From: Citrobacter tructae
GTDB taxonomy: Bacteria; Pseudomonadota; Gammaproteobacteria; Enterobacterales; Enterobacteriaceae
Reading direction: 5' to 3'
Assembly (NCBI RefSeq): GCF_004684345.1
Contig: NZ_CP038469.1
Location: 2,418,001 to 2,482,000 of the forward strand
DNA: 64,000 nucleotides
Below the pieces are notes generated by a model that was not told where the DNA came from, did no database searches, and saw nothing but the letters and a program-made list of their open reading frames with translations. Of this stretch, positions 1 through 7,405 are shown piece after piece; the stretch's first letter is position 1, and the number at the start of each line of letters is the position of its first letter. The position numbers were made by a program, and so were the translations under genes.

Positions 1-1242
1 AAGATTATCGCCACGCTTAGCATCAATCCCGGCGGCATTATTCAACAGCGCCGTCAGCTGTGTGGTTTGTTCCGGCTTCCAGTTTTTCAACGCTGGCGCG
101 CTCTGGTTTAGCACCACCGCCACATTCAAGCGCTTAATATCAAATCCAGGATGTTGAATATGTTCGACGCTGCGATCCCAGGAGTAGTCGCGCTTGTTTT
201 CACTGTGCTTCGACAGGGCAGCAGGTTCGCGAGGTTCCTCTGGTGCATTCGGATTGGCACCATTTCCGATCTGATTTGCCGCCAGCGGAGGACGGTTGCT
301 CAGCGAGCCAGGAATGCCCATGGCGATTTGGTTGGTATCGCTATCGAGCACCGTTTCTTCACGATTAACCTTCGGCGTGTCACCGTAATGCTCCTGGGTT
401 TCATCAATATTGCTCAGATCGAGATCCGGCATCACACTCACCCGATAATTTCCCGGTCCGACCAGGGAGTCGAGGACATTCGCCATGCTGGCACGGGTCT
501 TATCCTGGATATCTTTCAGGATCTGATCGCGCTTACGCGTTGTCGCAGAAATCGCTTCACCTGCGCCAATGCCGTCGGACAGTAAATTTCCCGCCTGGTC
601 GACAACGCTGACCTTCGAGGCATTCAGATTGGGTACGCTGCCGGATACCAGATGCACAATGGCATTAACCTGGTCCATATCCAGTTTGCTGCCATAATGC
701 AGGCGAACAACAACCGAGGCGCTGTTTTGCGGCTCGTCGCTGACAACAAATGAGCTATCTTCATTCAGCGCCAAATGCACGCGGGCGGTTTCGACAGCAT
801 CCAGCGTCATGATGCTCTGCGCCAGTTCGCCTTCCAGGCTCCGCTTATAACGGATGTTCTGTACAAACTGACTGGCTCCCAGTACTTCATCTTTGTCCAT
901 CAGTTCATAGCCGCTAGGCAACATCGCCTGAACGCCTTTGGCTGCGAGTGCCATCCGCGTTTTGGACAGCGCGTCTTCCGGCACCAGAATTTGCCCACTT
1001 TCAGGGTCAATACGGTATTCCAGTTTTTCGCCATCTAGCACGGTGACGATCTGCGAAACCGGGAGATTCTCCTGGCGACCGTAAAGCGAAACATAGCCGT
1101 GGTTCCCATTCCACAGCACGCTGACAATAATCGCCGTGGCCGCAATAGCGGCTGCCGCCAGTAACGCCAGTCGTTTATTACCATCGAGTTTGAAAGAGAG
1201 CGACGGTAAAAACTGAGTGAGTTTTTTTATTAATTCATTCAT
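1..1242 (-). CDS. lfiF: Lateral flagellar MS-ring protein FliF (Flag-2), N-terminal part
   Basis: The frame opens at the ATG at 1242 and stays open to the window edge, giving the first 414 residues of a family whose members are about 550 residues long. The start reads MNELIKKLTQFLPS, followed by a membrane segment (about residues 22-45, rich in Ala and Ile). Ring-building motif regions follow, including one with VLDSLVGPGNYRV at about residues 255-267. FliF forms the inner-membrane MS ring on which rotor and export gate assemble. The ATG lies 4 bp after the lfiE stop, so the two are cotranscribed. The C-terminal FliG-binding tail is outside the window. Assignment to the lateral rather than the main flagellar set rests on the neighbouring lafK and on the chromosomal position. 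Confidence 0.93.
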   Translation of the reverse strand, partial: MNELIKKLTQFLPSLSFKLDGNKRLALLAAAAIAATAIIVSVLWNGNHGYVSLYGRQENLPVSQIVTVLDGEKLEYRIDPESGQILVPEDALSKTRMALAAKGVQAMLPSGYELMDKDEVLGASQFVQNIRYKRSLEGELAQSIMTLDAVETARVHLALNEDSSFVVSDEPQNSASVVVRLHYGSKLDMDQVNAIVHLVSGSVPNLNASKVSVVDQAGNLLSDGIGAGEAISATTRKRDQILKDIQDKTRASMANVLDSLVGPGNYRVSVMPDLDLSNIDETQEHYGDTPKVNREETVLDSDTNQIAMGIPGSLSNRPPLAANQIGNGANPNAPEEPREPAALSKHSENKRDYSWDRSVEHIQHPGFDIKRLNVAVVLNQSAPALKNWKPEQTTQLTALLNNAAGIDAKRGDNL

Positions 1243-1246
1243 AGCG

Positions 1247-1609
1247 TTAGACTGACATGCTCATCAGGTCATTGAATCCGGAAGCGACTTTATTTCGTAC
1301 CTGCACCAGTGCGGAAAACGATAGCGATGCCTGCTGGCTGGCGATCATTGCTCCTGCCAGGTCATCGCTTTTCCCCATCTCAATGGCCGTTTGTTTTTGC
1401 TCAGCAACCTGTTGAAATTGATCAACATGATTGAGTGCGCCTTGCAGGACACGATCGAATGAGACCGGTGATGATGCCAACTGCGCGCCGACGGCGTTAA
1501 TTTGCATCGGCGAAAGTACGGGTGCCTGGGCGACCGCTTGCATCTGCTGCATGTCCTGCATCATCTGCGTCTGCATCGTACTGGCTGGGGCTATCGTATT
1601 TATGCTCAT
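1247..1609 (-). CDS. lfiE: Lateral flagellar hook-basal body protein FliE
   Basis: A 120-residue protein with the FliE C-terminal signature: SFDRVLQGALNHVDQF, then a stretch on batch-of-helices form with SFSALVQVRNKV and a terminal FNDLMSM. FliE links the MS ring to the rod and is exported early through the flagellar export gate. The N-terminal 35 residues are Gln/Met-rich and less conserved, which makes it slightly longer than the usual 100-110 residues. It is the first gene of the lfiE-lfiF arm. A sigma-54-like promoter sits 23-38 bp upstream of the ATG, so lfiE may be the first LafK-activated gene of this arm. Confidence 0.93.
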   Translation of the reverse strand: MSINTIAPASTMQTQMMQDMQQMQAVAQAPVLSPMQINAVGAQLASSPVSFDRVLQGALNHVDQFQQVAEQKQTAIEMGKSDDLAGAMIASQQASLSFSALVQVRNKVASGFNDLMSMSV

Positions 1610-1631
1610 GACCTACTCTTAAAATGAAAAA

Positions 1632-1647
1632 TGCGCTCTCTGTACCA
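1632..1647 (-). promoter_or_regulatory. Sigma-54-like promoter before lfiE
   Basis: On the minus strand the sequence reads TGGTACAGAGAGCGCA, with GG and GC separated by exactly 10 bases. It fits TGG-AC-N-GCA of the sigma-54 consensus, although the two T's of the -12 element are replaced by G and C. It lies in the 47-bp gap between lafK and lfiE, next to a gene for a sigma-54 activator. Initiation about 12 bases past the GC would leave a short leader ending in a purine-rich stretch before the lfiE ATG. The sequence match is seen; the activity is inferred. Confidence 0.5.
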
Positions 1648-1656
1648 CATACTGAT

Positions 1657-2643
1657 TCAGGAGAAGATTTCGATTCCCTGTTTTCGCATTGACGCCAGAC
1701 GATAACGAAGTGCGCGCGGGGTAATTCCTAATAAATCAGCAATTTTGGTTTTATTGCCCTGATATTTATGCATCAGGTCGGCGATATATTGATACTGTGC
1801 ACTACGCCCATGCTGGCCCAGGTTGTCGCTTTGGGTAATTTTCAGACCTGGTTTAGGTTGCCATTCCGGTTCGCTCCAGGAATCCGATCCCACTGATGGC
1901 AGACCTAAAGTATCGGGATAAATCACCCCATCACGATTAAGGATCATTCCTCGTTGGATCGCGTTTTCAAGCTGGCGCACGTTGCCCGGCCATGCATAGC
2001 TGAGTAATGCACGGCGTGAGGACTCAGAGAGTTTGATATTCTTGACCAGCACCGTGGAGTATTTTTTTATGAAGGATTCTGCCAATGGAATAATATCTTC
2101 CATACGTTCACGAAGCGGTGGCATGGTTACAGGAATAACCGACATACGATAATAGAGGTCTTCTCTAAAACGACCCGCAGCAACTTCTTCCTCAAGATTT
2201 TTATTCGTACAAGCAATTAAACGGAAGTTAAGTTTTATTAACCGATTACTGCCTAAACGTTCAACCTGTTGTTCCTGCAATACACGCAATATCTTGGCCT
2301 GTAGCGCCAAAGGCATATCACCGATCTCATCGAGCAGTAATGTGCCATTATTGGCTAATTCCATTTTCCCCGGTACGGTAGCCACAGCCCCCGTAAATGC
2401 ACCTTTGTCATAGCCAAACAAAGTCGCTTCTAGCATATTCTCAGGAATAGCGGCACAGTTAACACCAATATAAGGTGCGGATGGATCCTGTGCAAACGCA
2501 ATAGAATGTATAAACTTTGCAACACATTCTTTACCTGTACCCGTTTCACCATGAATAAGGACAGGAACATTAAAATCGGCAATACGCCTGGCCAGCGCAA
2601 AGGCATTGATGCTGGAAGCCGCTTCGGCAATAAGTTCAAACAT
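1657..2643 (-). CDS. lafK: Sigma-54-dependent lateral flagellar regulator LafK
   Basis: A 328-residue enhancer-binding protein from the ATG at 2643. Walker A GETGTGKE lies at residues 32-39, the sigma-54 contact loop GAFTGA at 81-86 and Walker B LLLDEIGD at about 102-109. An arginine-rich sensor region and a Fis-type helix-turn-helix (NKTKIADLLGITPRALRYRL) close the protein. In Vibrio and in E. coli Flag-2 systems LafK activates the early lateral flagellar genes with RpoN. Only about 31 residues precede Walker A, so there is no receiver or other N-terminal signal domain. In-frame starts further upstream (2712) add only 23 unremarkable residues, and I prefer MFELIAEAA because it opens the AAA+ fold. 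Transcription runs towards lfiE. Confidence 0.9.
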   Translation of the reverse strand: MFELIAEAASSINAFALARRIADFNVPVLIHGETGTGKECVAKFIHSIAFAQDPSAPYIGVNCAAIPENMLEATLFGYDKGAFTGAVATVPGKMELANNGTLLLDEIGDMPLALQAKILRVLQEQQVERLGSNRLIKLNFRLIACTNKNLEEEVAAGRFREDLYYRMSVIPVTMPPLRERMEDIIPLAESFIKKYSTVLVKNIKLSESSRRALLSYAWPGNVRQLENAIQRGMILNRDGVIYPDTLGLPSVGSDSWSEPEWQPKPGLKITQSDNLGQHGRSAQYQYIADLMHKYQGNKTKIADLLGITPRALRYRLASMRKQGIEIFS

Positions 2644-3234
2644 GATTATTTTACACTTAGAAGTAAAGTTAACATCCGTTACGAGAAATATACAAATCAT
2701 TCCAAAGCACAATCATCGAATAATAGATATCGCCCGTGCCATGTTTTAATCCCATCCTTGCTCATGTTTTACCGTTATCTCAATAACGGCCCACTCAAGA
2801 CTAAACTCAAGTAAGGTTTTTCCTAAAAAAATACTACCACTAGTACTGTTAACAATCTTAAATTAAAAGATAATAAAAATATTATCACATAAAAAACAAT
2901 GACTTATAAAATAATGAGCATGAAAAACAAGCACAAAAGCGAGATAAAGGGGATAGCGCGAAAAGAGGGAGGCATCGCACTTACGCAATTAATTATTTTT
3001 TAATTACAGTTCAACACCATTAATAACTTGCAGAGCAACTGGACAAACTATCTAATATCCAGCCCTACATCAGAGAAGATCGTAGGCAACGCATTCCGTA
3101 CCTAATGGACTCCAACAATATGAGAATAGCGTCAAGGATGAGCAATAAATTAAATGGATTTGTATTTACTTTGATAACTGCGGGATTTGATATCAATTCA
3201 TCCGCCCCCAAAATTACAGCTGAGAAAGTGTACC
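2644..3234. other. AT-rich divergent intergenic region of the Flag-2 locus
   Basis: About 590 bp separates the start codons of lafK and lfiM, with long A/T runs and no convincing reading frame. It should hold the control region for both arms. I scanned both strands for GG-N10-GC and found no match. A perfect TGGCACG half site occurs at 2735-2741 on the minus strand but lacks a -12 partner. The base composition resembles H-NS-bound accessory DNA (inference). Confidence 0.6.
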
Positions 3235-4098
3235 ATGCTGAAATATAGTCAAACGCCCGGGATCTTTAAACTTGAAGGAAACCGGCTTGGGCGTCCATAT
3301 CATCGTTTACCGACTATGTTCACAGGTAATTTTGATACAATTGAATCACATCTCGGAAACTATTTTCTGAAAAAACATCGCACAAATATAACACTCCGAA
3401 AAATACATTGTGAGATGGATGTTATCAATAAAAGCGCTGAACTATTAGTTTCTCAGGTCGGCCATCTGGCCTTCGATATCGATCGCGCATTATTGTTAAT
3501 GCTGTTAGGCAACTTTTATGGTTTAGCATCATCTCTTAGCGATGAAAATCCACAGGATGATTTACCGACTAAAACAGAAACCCGGTTGAAAAGTCGATTG
3601 GCTCAAGATATTAGCAATCTCATTTTTAATAAGAATACATCAGGCATTCCACTGACGCTCAAACCTGATAGCAGTACCGTCCAAACGCATTGGGCCTATC
3701 AACTAACATTTATATTAGGTGATGATGAAAATTGCAGTTTTAGGATCTTATTGGATGATTCACACACTGATTACATTCTGAACTTAATTCGTCGTAGCGA
3801 GCACGGTGATAAAAAAAAGCAGATTGATAAAACCAATGCCGATGCGCGTAAAAAAACGCTGATAAAAGAAATCATTAATACACTACCGCTGACAATGAAC
3901 GTCAAGATTGCAGAGATCCCCTTAAACGTTGCCGACCTGACAACGATTAAGCCCGGAGACATTTTACCTATTGCGATGCCTGATAGTTTCCCTGTTTATA
4001 TCGGGAAATCCGAACTATTTAATGCCCTGATCGTAGAAGATAAAGACAAACTGTTTTTATCCGAGTTAACGAATAAGACTGAGAAATCCTATGAGTAA
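3235..4098 (+). CDS. lfiM: Lateral flagellar C-ring switch protein FliM (short form)
   Basis: A 287-residue protein from the ATG at 3235 (MLKYSQTPG). An in-frame ATG at 3187 would add 16 residues without family similarity. The last 65 residues form a SpoA/surface-presentation domain (TMNVKIAEIPLNVADLTTIKPGDILPI), shared by FliM and FliN. Position before lfiN and lfiP fixes the role as FliM. Chemotactic FliM proteins are about 330 residues long and begin with a CheY-phosphate-binding peptide (LSQ-EIDALL type); no such peptide is visible here. The GGxG-type central signature is also weak. Codons are clearly AT-richer than in lfiP-lfhA. It overlaps lfiN by 8 bp. Confidence 0.82.
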   Translation: MLKYSQTPGIFKLEGNRLGRPYHRLPTMFTGNFDTIESHLGNYFLKKHRTNITLRKIHCEMDVINKSAELLVSQVGHLAFDIDRALLLMLLGNFYGLASSLSDENPQDDLPTKTETRLKSRLAQDISNLIFNKNTSGIPLTLKPDSSTVQTHWAYQLTFILGDDENCSFRILLDDSHTDYILNLIRRSEHGDKKKQIDKTNADARKKTLIKEIINTLPLTMNVKIAEIPLNVADLTTIKPGDILPIAMPDSFPVYIGKSELFNALIVEDKDKLFLSELTNKTEKSYE

Positions 4099-4462
4099 GC
4101 AAGAAGATATTTTAGAGCAAGGTTTTGAATTAGCCCCTGAAGCCAGCTCCTCGCCAGCACCGTCGGTTACCGAAAAGCTGGTCGCACGGTTAGAGGATCG
4201 TTTTTCCGAGTCCATGTCGCTACTCAAACGCATTCCGGTGACGTTAACGCTGGAAGTCTCTTCAGTGGAGGTCATGCTGTCCGACCTGCTAAACATTGAT
4301 GATGATACCGTCATTGAGATGGACAAACTCGCGGGCGAACCGCTGGATATTAAGGTGAATAATATCCTGTTAGGCAAGGCCGAAGTGGTGGTGGTCAATG
4401 AAAAATATGGCCTGCGCGTCCTTGAATTCAACACTCATGAAATCAACGATCTGGCACCATGA
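4091..4462 (+). CDS. lfiN: Lateral flagellar motor switch protein FliN
   Basis: A 123-residue protein with an acidic, variable N-terminus (to about residue 45). A typical FliN SpoA domain follows: LLKRIPVTLTLEVSSVEVMLSDLL, DDTVIEMDKLAGEPLDIKVN and LLGKAEVVVVNEKYGLRVLE. FliN tetramers form the lower C-ring and receive export cargo from FliH. Its start overlaps lfiM by 8 bp and its stop overlaps lfiP by 4 bp (ATGA), so translation is likely coupled. Length and domain are normal for the family. Confidence 0.94.
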   Translation: MSKQEDILEQGFELAPEASSSPAPSVTEKLVARLEDRFSESMSLLKRIPVTLTLEVSSVEVMLSDLLNIDDDTVIEMDKLAGEPLDIKVNNILLGKAEVVVVNEKYGLRVLEFNTHEINDLAP

Positions 4463-5217
4463 AAATCGCACCAAAACTCACTCTCATACTGGGTATCTCT
4501 ATACTTCTACTGCCCCCTTTTGCCTGCGCGCAAGGGGGAGATATCCCGTTATTGAATGTGATCTCGCACGGTAACAGCCAGGAATACAGCGTCAAAATTC
4601 AGGTCCTGCTTCTGATGACGCTGGTAGGCATTCTGCCGACTCTGGTGCTAATGATGACCTGCTTTACACGTTTTATTATTGTTCTTTCTCTGCTGCGCCA
4701 GGCGCTGGGCCTGCAGCAGACACCGCCTAACCGCATCCTGCTTGGCATTGCGCTGTCCTTAACCATGCTGGTTATGCGCCCTGTTTGGCTCAACATTTAC
4801 GATCACGCCGTAGTACCGTTTGAAAACGACCAGATCACGCTTCCTGACGCACTGAGCACCGCTGCCTCCCCCCTGAAGCGCTTTATGTTGGCGCAGACGA
4901 ACAAAAAAGCGATCGCACAGATCATGACGATTGCCAATGTGAAAGGGAATGCCGCCGATCAGGATCTCTCCATTGTGGTTCCTGCCTATGTGCTGAGCGA
5001 GCTGAAAACAGCCTTTCAGATAGGCTTTATGATTTACATCCCGTTCCTCGTGATCGACCTGATCGTTGCTAGCGTGCTGATGGCGATGGGGATGATGATG
5101 CTATCGCCGCTGATCGTTTCTCTGCCTTTTAAGCTGATGCTCTTCGTGCTTATTGATGGCTGGGGGCTTACCGTCGGTACGCTCACCTCCAGTATTCGTG
5201 GTCTGGGCCTGGGATAA
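4459..5217 (+). CDS. lfiP: Lateral flagellar export gate protein FliP
   Basis: A 252-residue protein with a cleavable signal peptide (residues 1-25, ending PPFACAQ), as in other FliP proteins. Four membrane segments and the conserved LLMTLVGILPTLVLMMTCFTRFIIVLSLLRQALG block follow. The periplasmic loop contains PLKRFM, and the C-terminal pair of helices includes MAMGMMMLSPLIVSLPFKLMLFVLIDGW. FliP pentamers with FliQ and FliR form the export channel inside the MS ring. The start overlaps the lfiN stop (ATGA). lfiQ follows after 2 bp. Confidence 0.96.
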   Translation: MKIAPKLTLILGISILLLPPFACAQGGDIPLLNVISHGNSQEYSVKIQVLLLMTLVGILPTLVLMMTCFTRFIIVLSLLRQALGLQQTPPNRILLGIALSLTMLVMRPVWLNIYDHAVVPFENDQITLPDALSTAASPLKRFMLAQTNKKAIAQIMTIANVKGNAADQDLSIVVPAYVLSELKTAFQIGFMIYIPFLVIDLIVASVLMAMGMMMLSPLIVSLPFKLMLFVLIDGWGLTVGTLTSSIRGLGLG

Positions 5218-5219
5218 GT

Positions 5220-5492
5220 ATGTTAACTATTGATGTAGCAGCTGATATTGTCGCCAGCGGTATAAAAGTCGTGATTATCCTGGTCTGCGTATTAGTCGTT
5301 CCCAGCCTGCTGGTCGGTATTCTGGTCAGCATTTTCCAGGCGGTCACGCAGATTAACGAACAAACGCTCAGCTTTTTACCCAGACTGATTGTTACCCTCG
5401 CGGTATTGGGGATTTGCGGGAAATGGATGATCGTCCAGTTGAGCGATCTCTGTGTGCATCTGTTCACTCAGGCCGCCATTCTGGTGCACTGA
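5220..5492 (+). CDS. lfiQ: Lateral flagellar export gate protein FliQ
   Basis: A 90-residue protein of the expected FliQ length with two hydrophobic helical segments (about residues 14-38 and 55-75). They flank the conserved LVGILVSIFQAVTQINEQTL motif. FliQ subunits pack around the FliP-FliR core of the export gate. It begins 2 bp after the lfiP stop, and lfiR begins 1 bp after its own stop. Confidence 0.96.
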   Translation: MLTIDVAADIVASGIKVVIILVCVLVVPSLLVGILVSIFQAVTQINEQTLSFLPRLIVTLAVLGICGKWMIVQLSDLCVHLFTQAAILVH

Positions 5493-5493
5493 C

Positions 5494-6276
5494 ATGCGCG
5501 AAACAGACATTACGCAGCTAAGTAACCTGATCCTGGGCATGTGGTTTCCTTTCGTGCGCATTATGGCGTTTATTCGCTACGCGCCGGTACTGGATAACGC
5601 GGCACTGACGGTGCGTGTACGCATTATTTTATCGCTGGCGCTGGCTTTTATCATTACCCCATTGATCCCGCATCCCGTTCCCACCAGCCTGCTGTCGATG
5701 AACAGTATTATTCTGAGCGTGGAACAGATCCTGTGGGGCATGCTTTTCGGCCTGATGCTGCAGTTTTTGTTTCTGGCGCTGCAACTGGCGGGGCAAATCC
5801 TCTCGTTTAATATGGGGATGAGCATGGCGGTGATGAACGATCCCAGCAGCGGCGCATCGACGACGGTACTGGCGGAAATGATCAACATTTACGCGGTAAT
5901 CCTGTTCTTTGCGATGGACGGGCATCTGCTGCTGGTGAGTATTTTATTCAAAGGCTTTACCTACTGGCCGATTGGCAATGCGCTGCATCCACAATCTCTT
6001 CGCACCATTTCCCTGGCGCTGGGCTGGGTGTTCGCCGCAGCCACACTGCTGGCGCTGCCAACCACCTTTATCATGCTGGTTGTACAGGGCTGTTTTGGCC
6101 TGCTTAACCGCATTGCGCCTCCGCTCAACCTGTATTCCCTGGGCTTTCCTATCAATATGCTGGCGGGGCTGGTTTGCTTTGCGACCTTGCTTTACAACCT
6201 GCCCGACCACTATTTGCACCTGGCGAATTTCGTCTTACAGCAACTTGACGCGCTGAAGGGCCACTATGGCAGATAG
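5494..6276 (+). CDS. lfiR: Lateral flagellar export gate protein FliR
   Basis: A 260-residue polytopic membrane protein. I chose the ATG at 5494 (MRETDITQLSN) because it directly follows the lfiQ stop; an in-frame ATG at 5452 would lie inside lfiQ. FliR hallmarks include FVRIMAFIRYAPVLDN, LQLAGQILSFNMGMSMA with the following PSSGASTTVLAEM, and LLNRIAPPLNLYSLGFPINMLAG. One FliR completes the FliP5-FliQ4-FliR1 gate. The 3' end overlaps lfhB by 11 bp. Confidence 0.95.
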   Translation: MRETDITQLSNLILGMWFPFVRIMAFIRYAPVLDNAALTVRVRIILSLALAFIITPLIPHPVPTSLLSMNSIILSVEQILWGMLFGLMLQFLFLALQLAGQILSFNMGMSMAVMNDPSSGASTTVLAEMINIYAVILFFAMDGHLLLVSILFKGFTYWPIGNALHPQSLRTISLALGWVFAAATLLALPTTFIMLVVQGCFGLLNRIAPPLNLYSLGFPINMLAGLVCFATLLYNLPDHYLHLANFVLQQLDALKGHYGR

Positions 6277-7405
6277 CAGCAGCGAAGAAAAAACAGAAAA
6301 ACCCTCGGCGCAAAAACTTCGCAAGGCCAGACAAGAGGGGCAGATTCCGCGCTCAAAGGACATGGGGCTTGCCGCCAGTCTGTTTGCCGCGTTTATGGTG
6401 ATCTCCAGCAGCTTCCCCTGGTATGAAGATTTCGTGCGCGAAAGCTTTATCAGCGTGCATCAGTACGCGCAGAACATTAATGACCCGGACATCATCGGTC
6501 AGTTCCTTGAACATCATTTGCTGATTTTAGCGAAATTTATCCTGACGCTGTTACCGATGCCGGTCGCCGCCCTGTTTGCCTCACTGGTACCTGGCGGATG
6601 GTTATTCCTGCCGAAGAAAATTTTACCGGACTTCAGCAAGTTAAGTCCGCTCAAAGGGATCGGGCGTCTGCTTTCAACCGACCACCTGGTTGATACCGGC
6701 AAGATGACGCTGAAGGCACTGGTCCTTTTGGTCATGTTGTGGATTAGCCTGCGCAATAACTTCGCGGCGTTTCTCGGGTTACAGGAGTTGTTCTTTAAGC
6801 AGGCGATTGTCGATGGTTTGTCGCTATATAGCAGCGTGATGCGCAATTTCGTCATCCTGTTTATTTTTTTCGCCCTGATCGACGTTCCTTTGGCTAAGAA
6901 AATGTTCACCAAAGGGCTGAAGATGACCAAACAGGAAGTTAAGGAAGAATATAAAAATCAGGAAGGTAAGCCGGAAGTTAAAGCCAGGATCCGCCGTTTA
7001 CAGCGTCAAATGGCGATGGGACAAATTCGCAAAGTTGTACCGAAAGCCGATGTGGTGATCACTAACCCGACGCACTACGCCGTGGCACTTCAGTATGACC
7101 AATCGCGCGCCGCCGCGCCTTTCGTTGTCGCAAAAGGGACGGACGAAATTGCGCTGTATATTCGCCAGGTGGCGACAGAGAGCAAAATTGAAATCGTCGA
7201 ATTTCCAAAGCTGGCACGTTCGGTCTATTACACCACCCAGGTGAATCAACAAATTCCGTTTCAACTTTATCGGGCGATTGCCCACGTTCTGACCTATGTC
7301 CTGCAAATGAAACACTGGCGTGACGGTTCACAGGCACGCCCTTCACTGAACAGACATATTTCCATTCCAAAAGAGGTTCTTAAACTGGATGCCGAAGACA
7401 ACTAA
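6266..7405 (+). CDS. lfhB: Lateral flagellar export switch protein FlhB
   Basis: A 379-residue protein with the FlhB opening (SSEEKTEKPSAQKLRKARQEG), four membrane helices to about residue 210 and a cytoplasmic domain. The autocleavage motif NPTH is present with Asn at residue 267. Cleavage there is needed to switch export from rod/hook to filament substrates. The cytoplasmic domain continues with YAVALQYD and a conserved FPKLARSVYYT region. All functional landmarks are intact. It overlaps lfiR by 11 bp and lfhA by 17 bp. Confidence 0.96.
   Translation: MADSSSEEKTEKPSAQKLRKARQEGQIPRSKDMGLAASLFAAFMVISSSFPWYEDFVRESFISVHQYAQNINDPDIIGQFLEHHLLILAKFILTLLPMPVAALFASLVPGGWLFLPKKILPDFSKLSPLKGIGRLLSTDHLVDTGKMTLKALVLLVMLWISLRNNFAAFLGLQELFFKQAIVDGLSLYSSVMRNFVILFIFFALIDVPLAKKMFTKGLKMTKQEVKEEYKNQEGKPEVKARIRRLQRQMAMGQIRKVVPKADVVITNPTHYAVALQYDQSRAAAPFVVAKGTDEIALYIRQVATESKIEIVEFPKLARSVYYTTQVNQQIPFQLYRAIAHVLTYVLQMKHWRDGSQARPSLNRHISIPKEVLKLDAEDN

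Noticed and set aside
2735..2741. Perfect TGGCACG, a sigma-54 -24 half site, upstream of lafK on the minus strand
   Set aside because: The bases where the -12 GC should be are AT, so the GG-N10-GC rule is broken.
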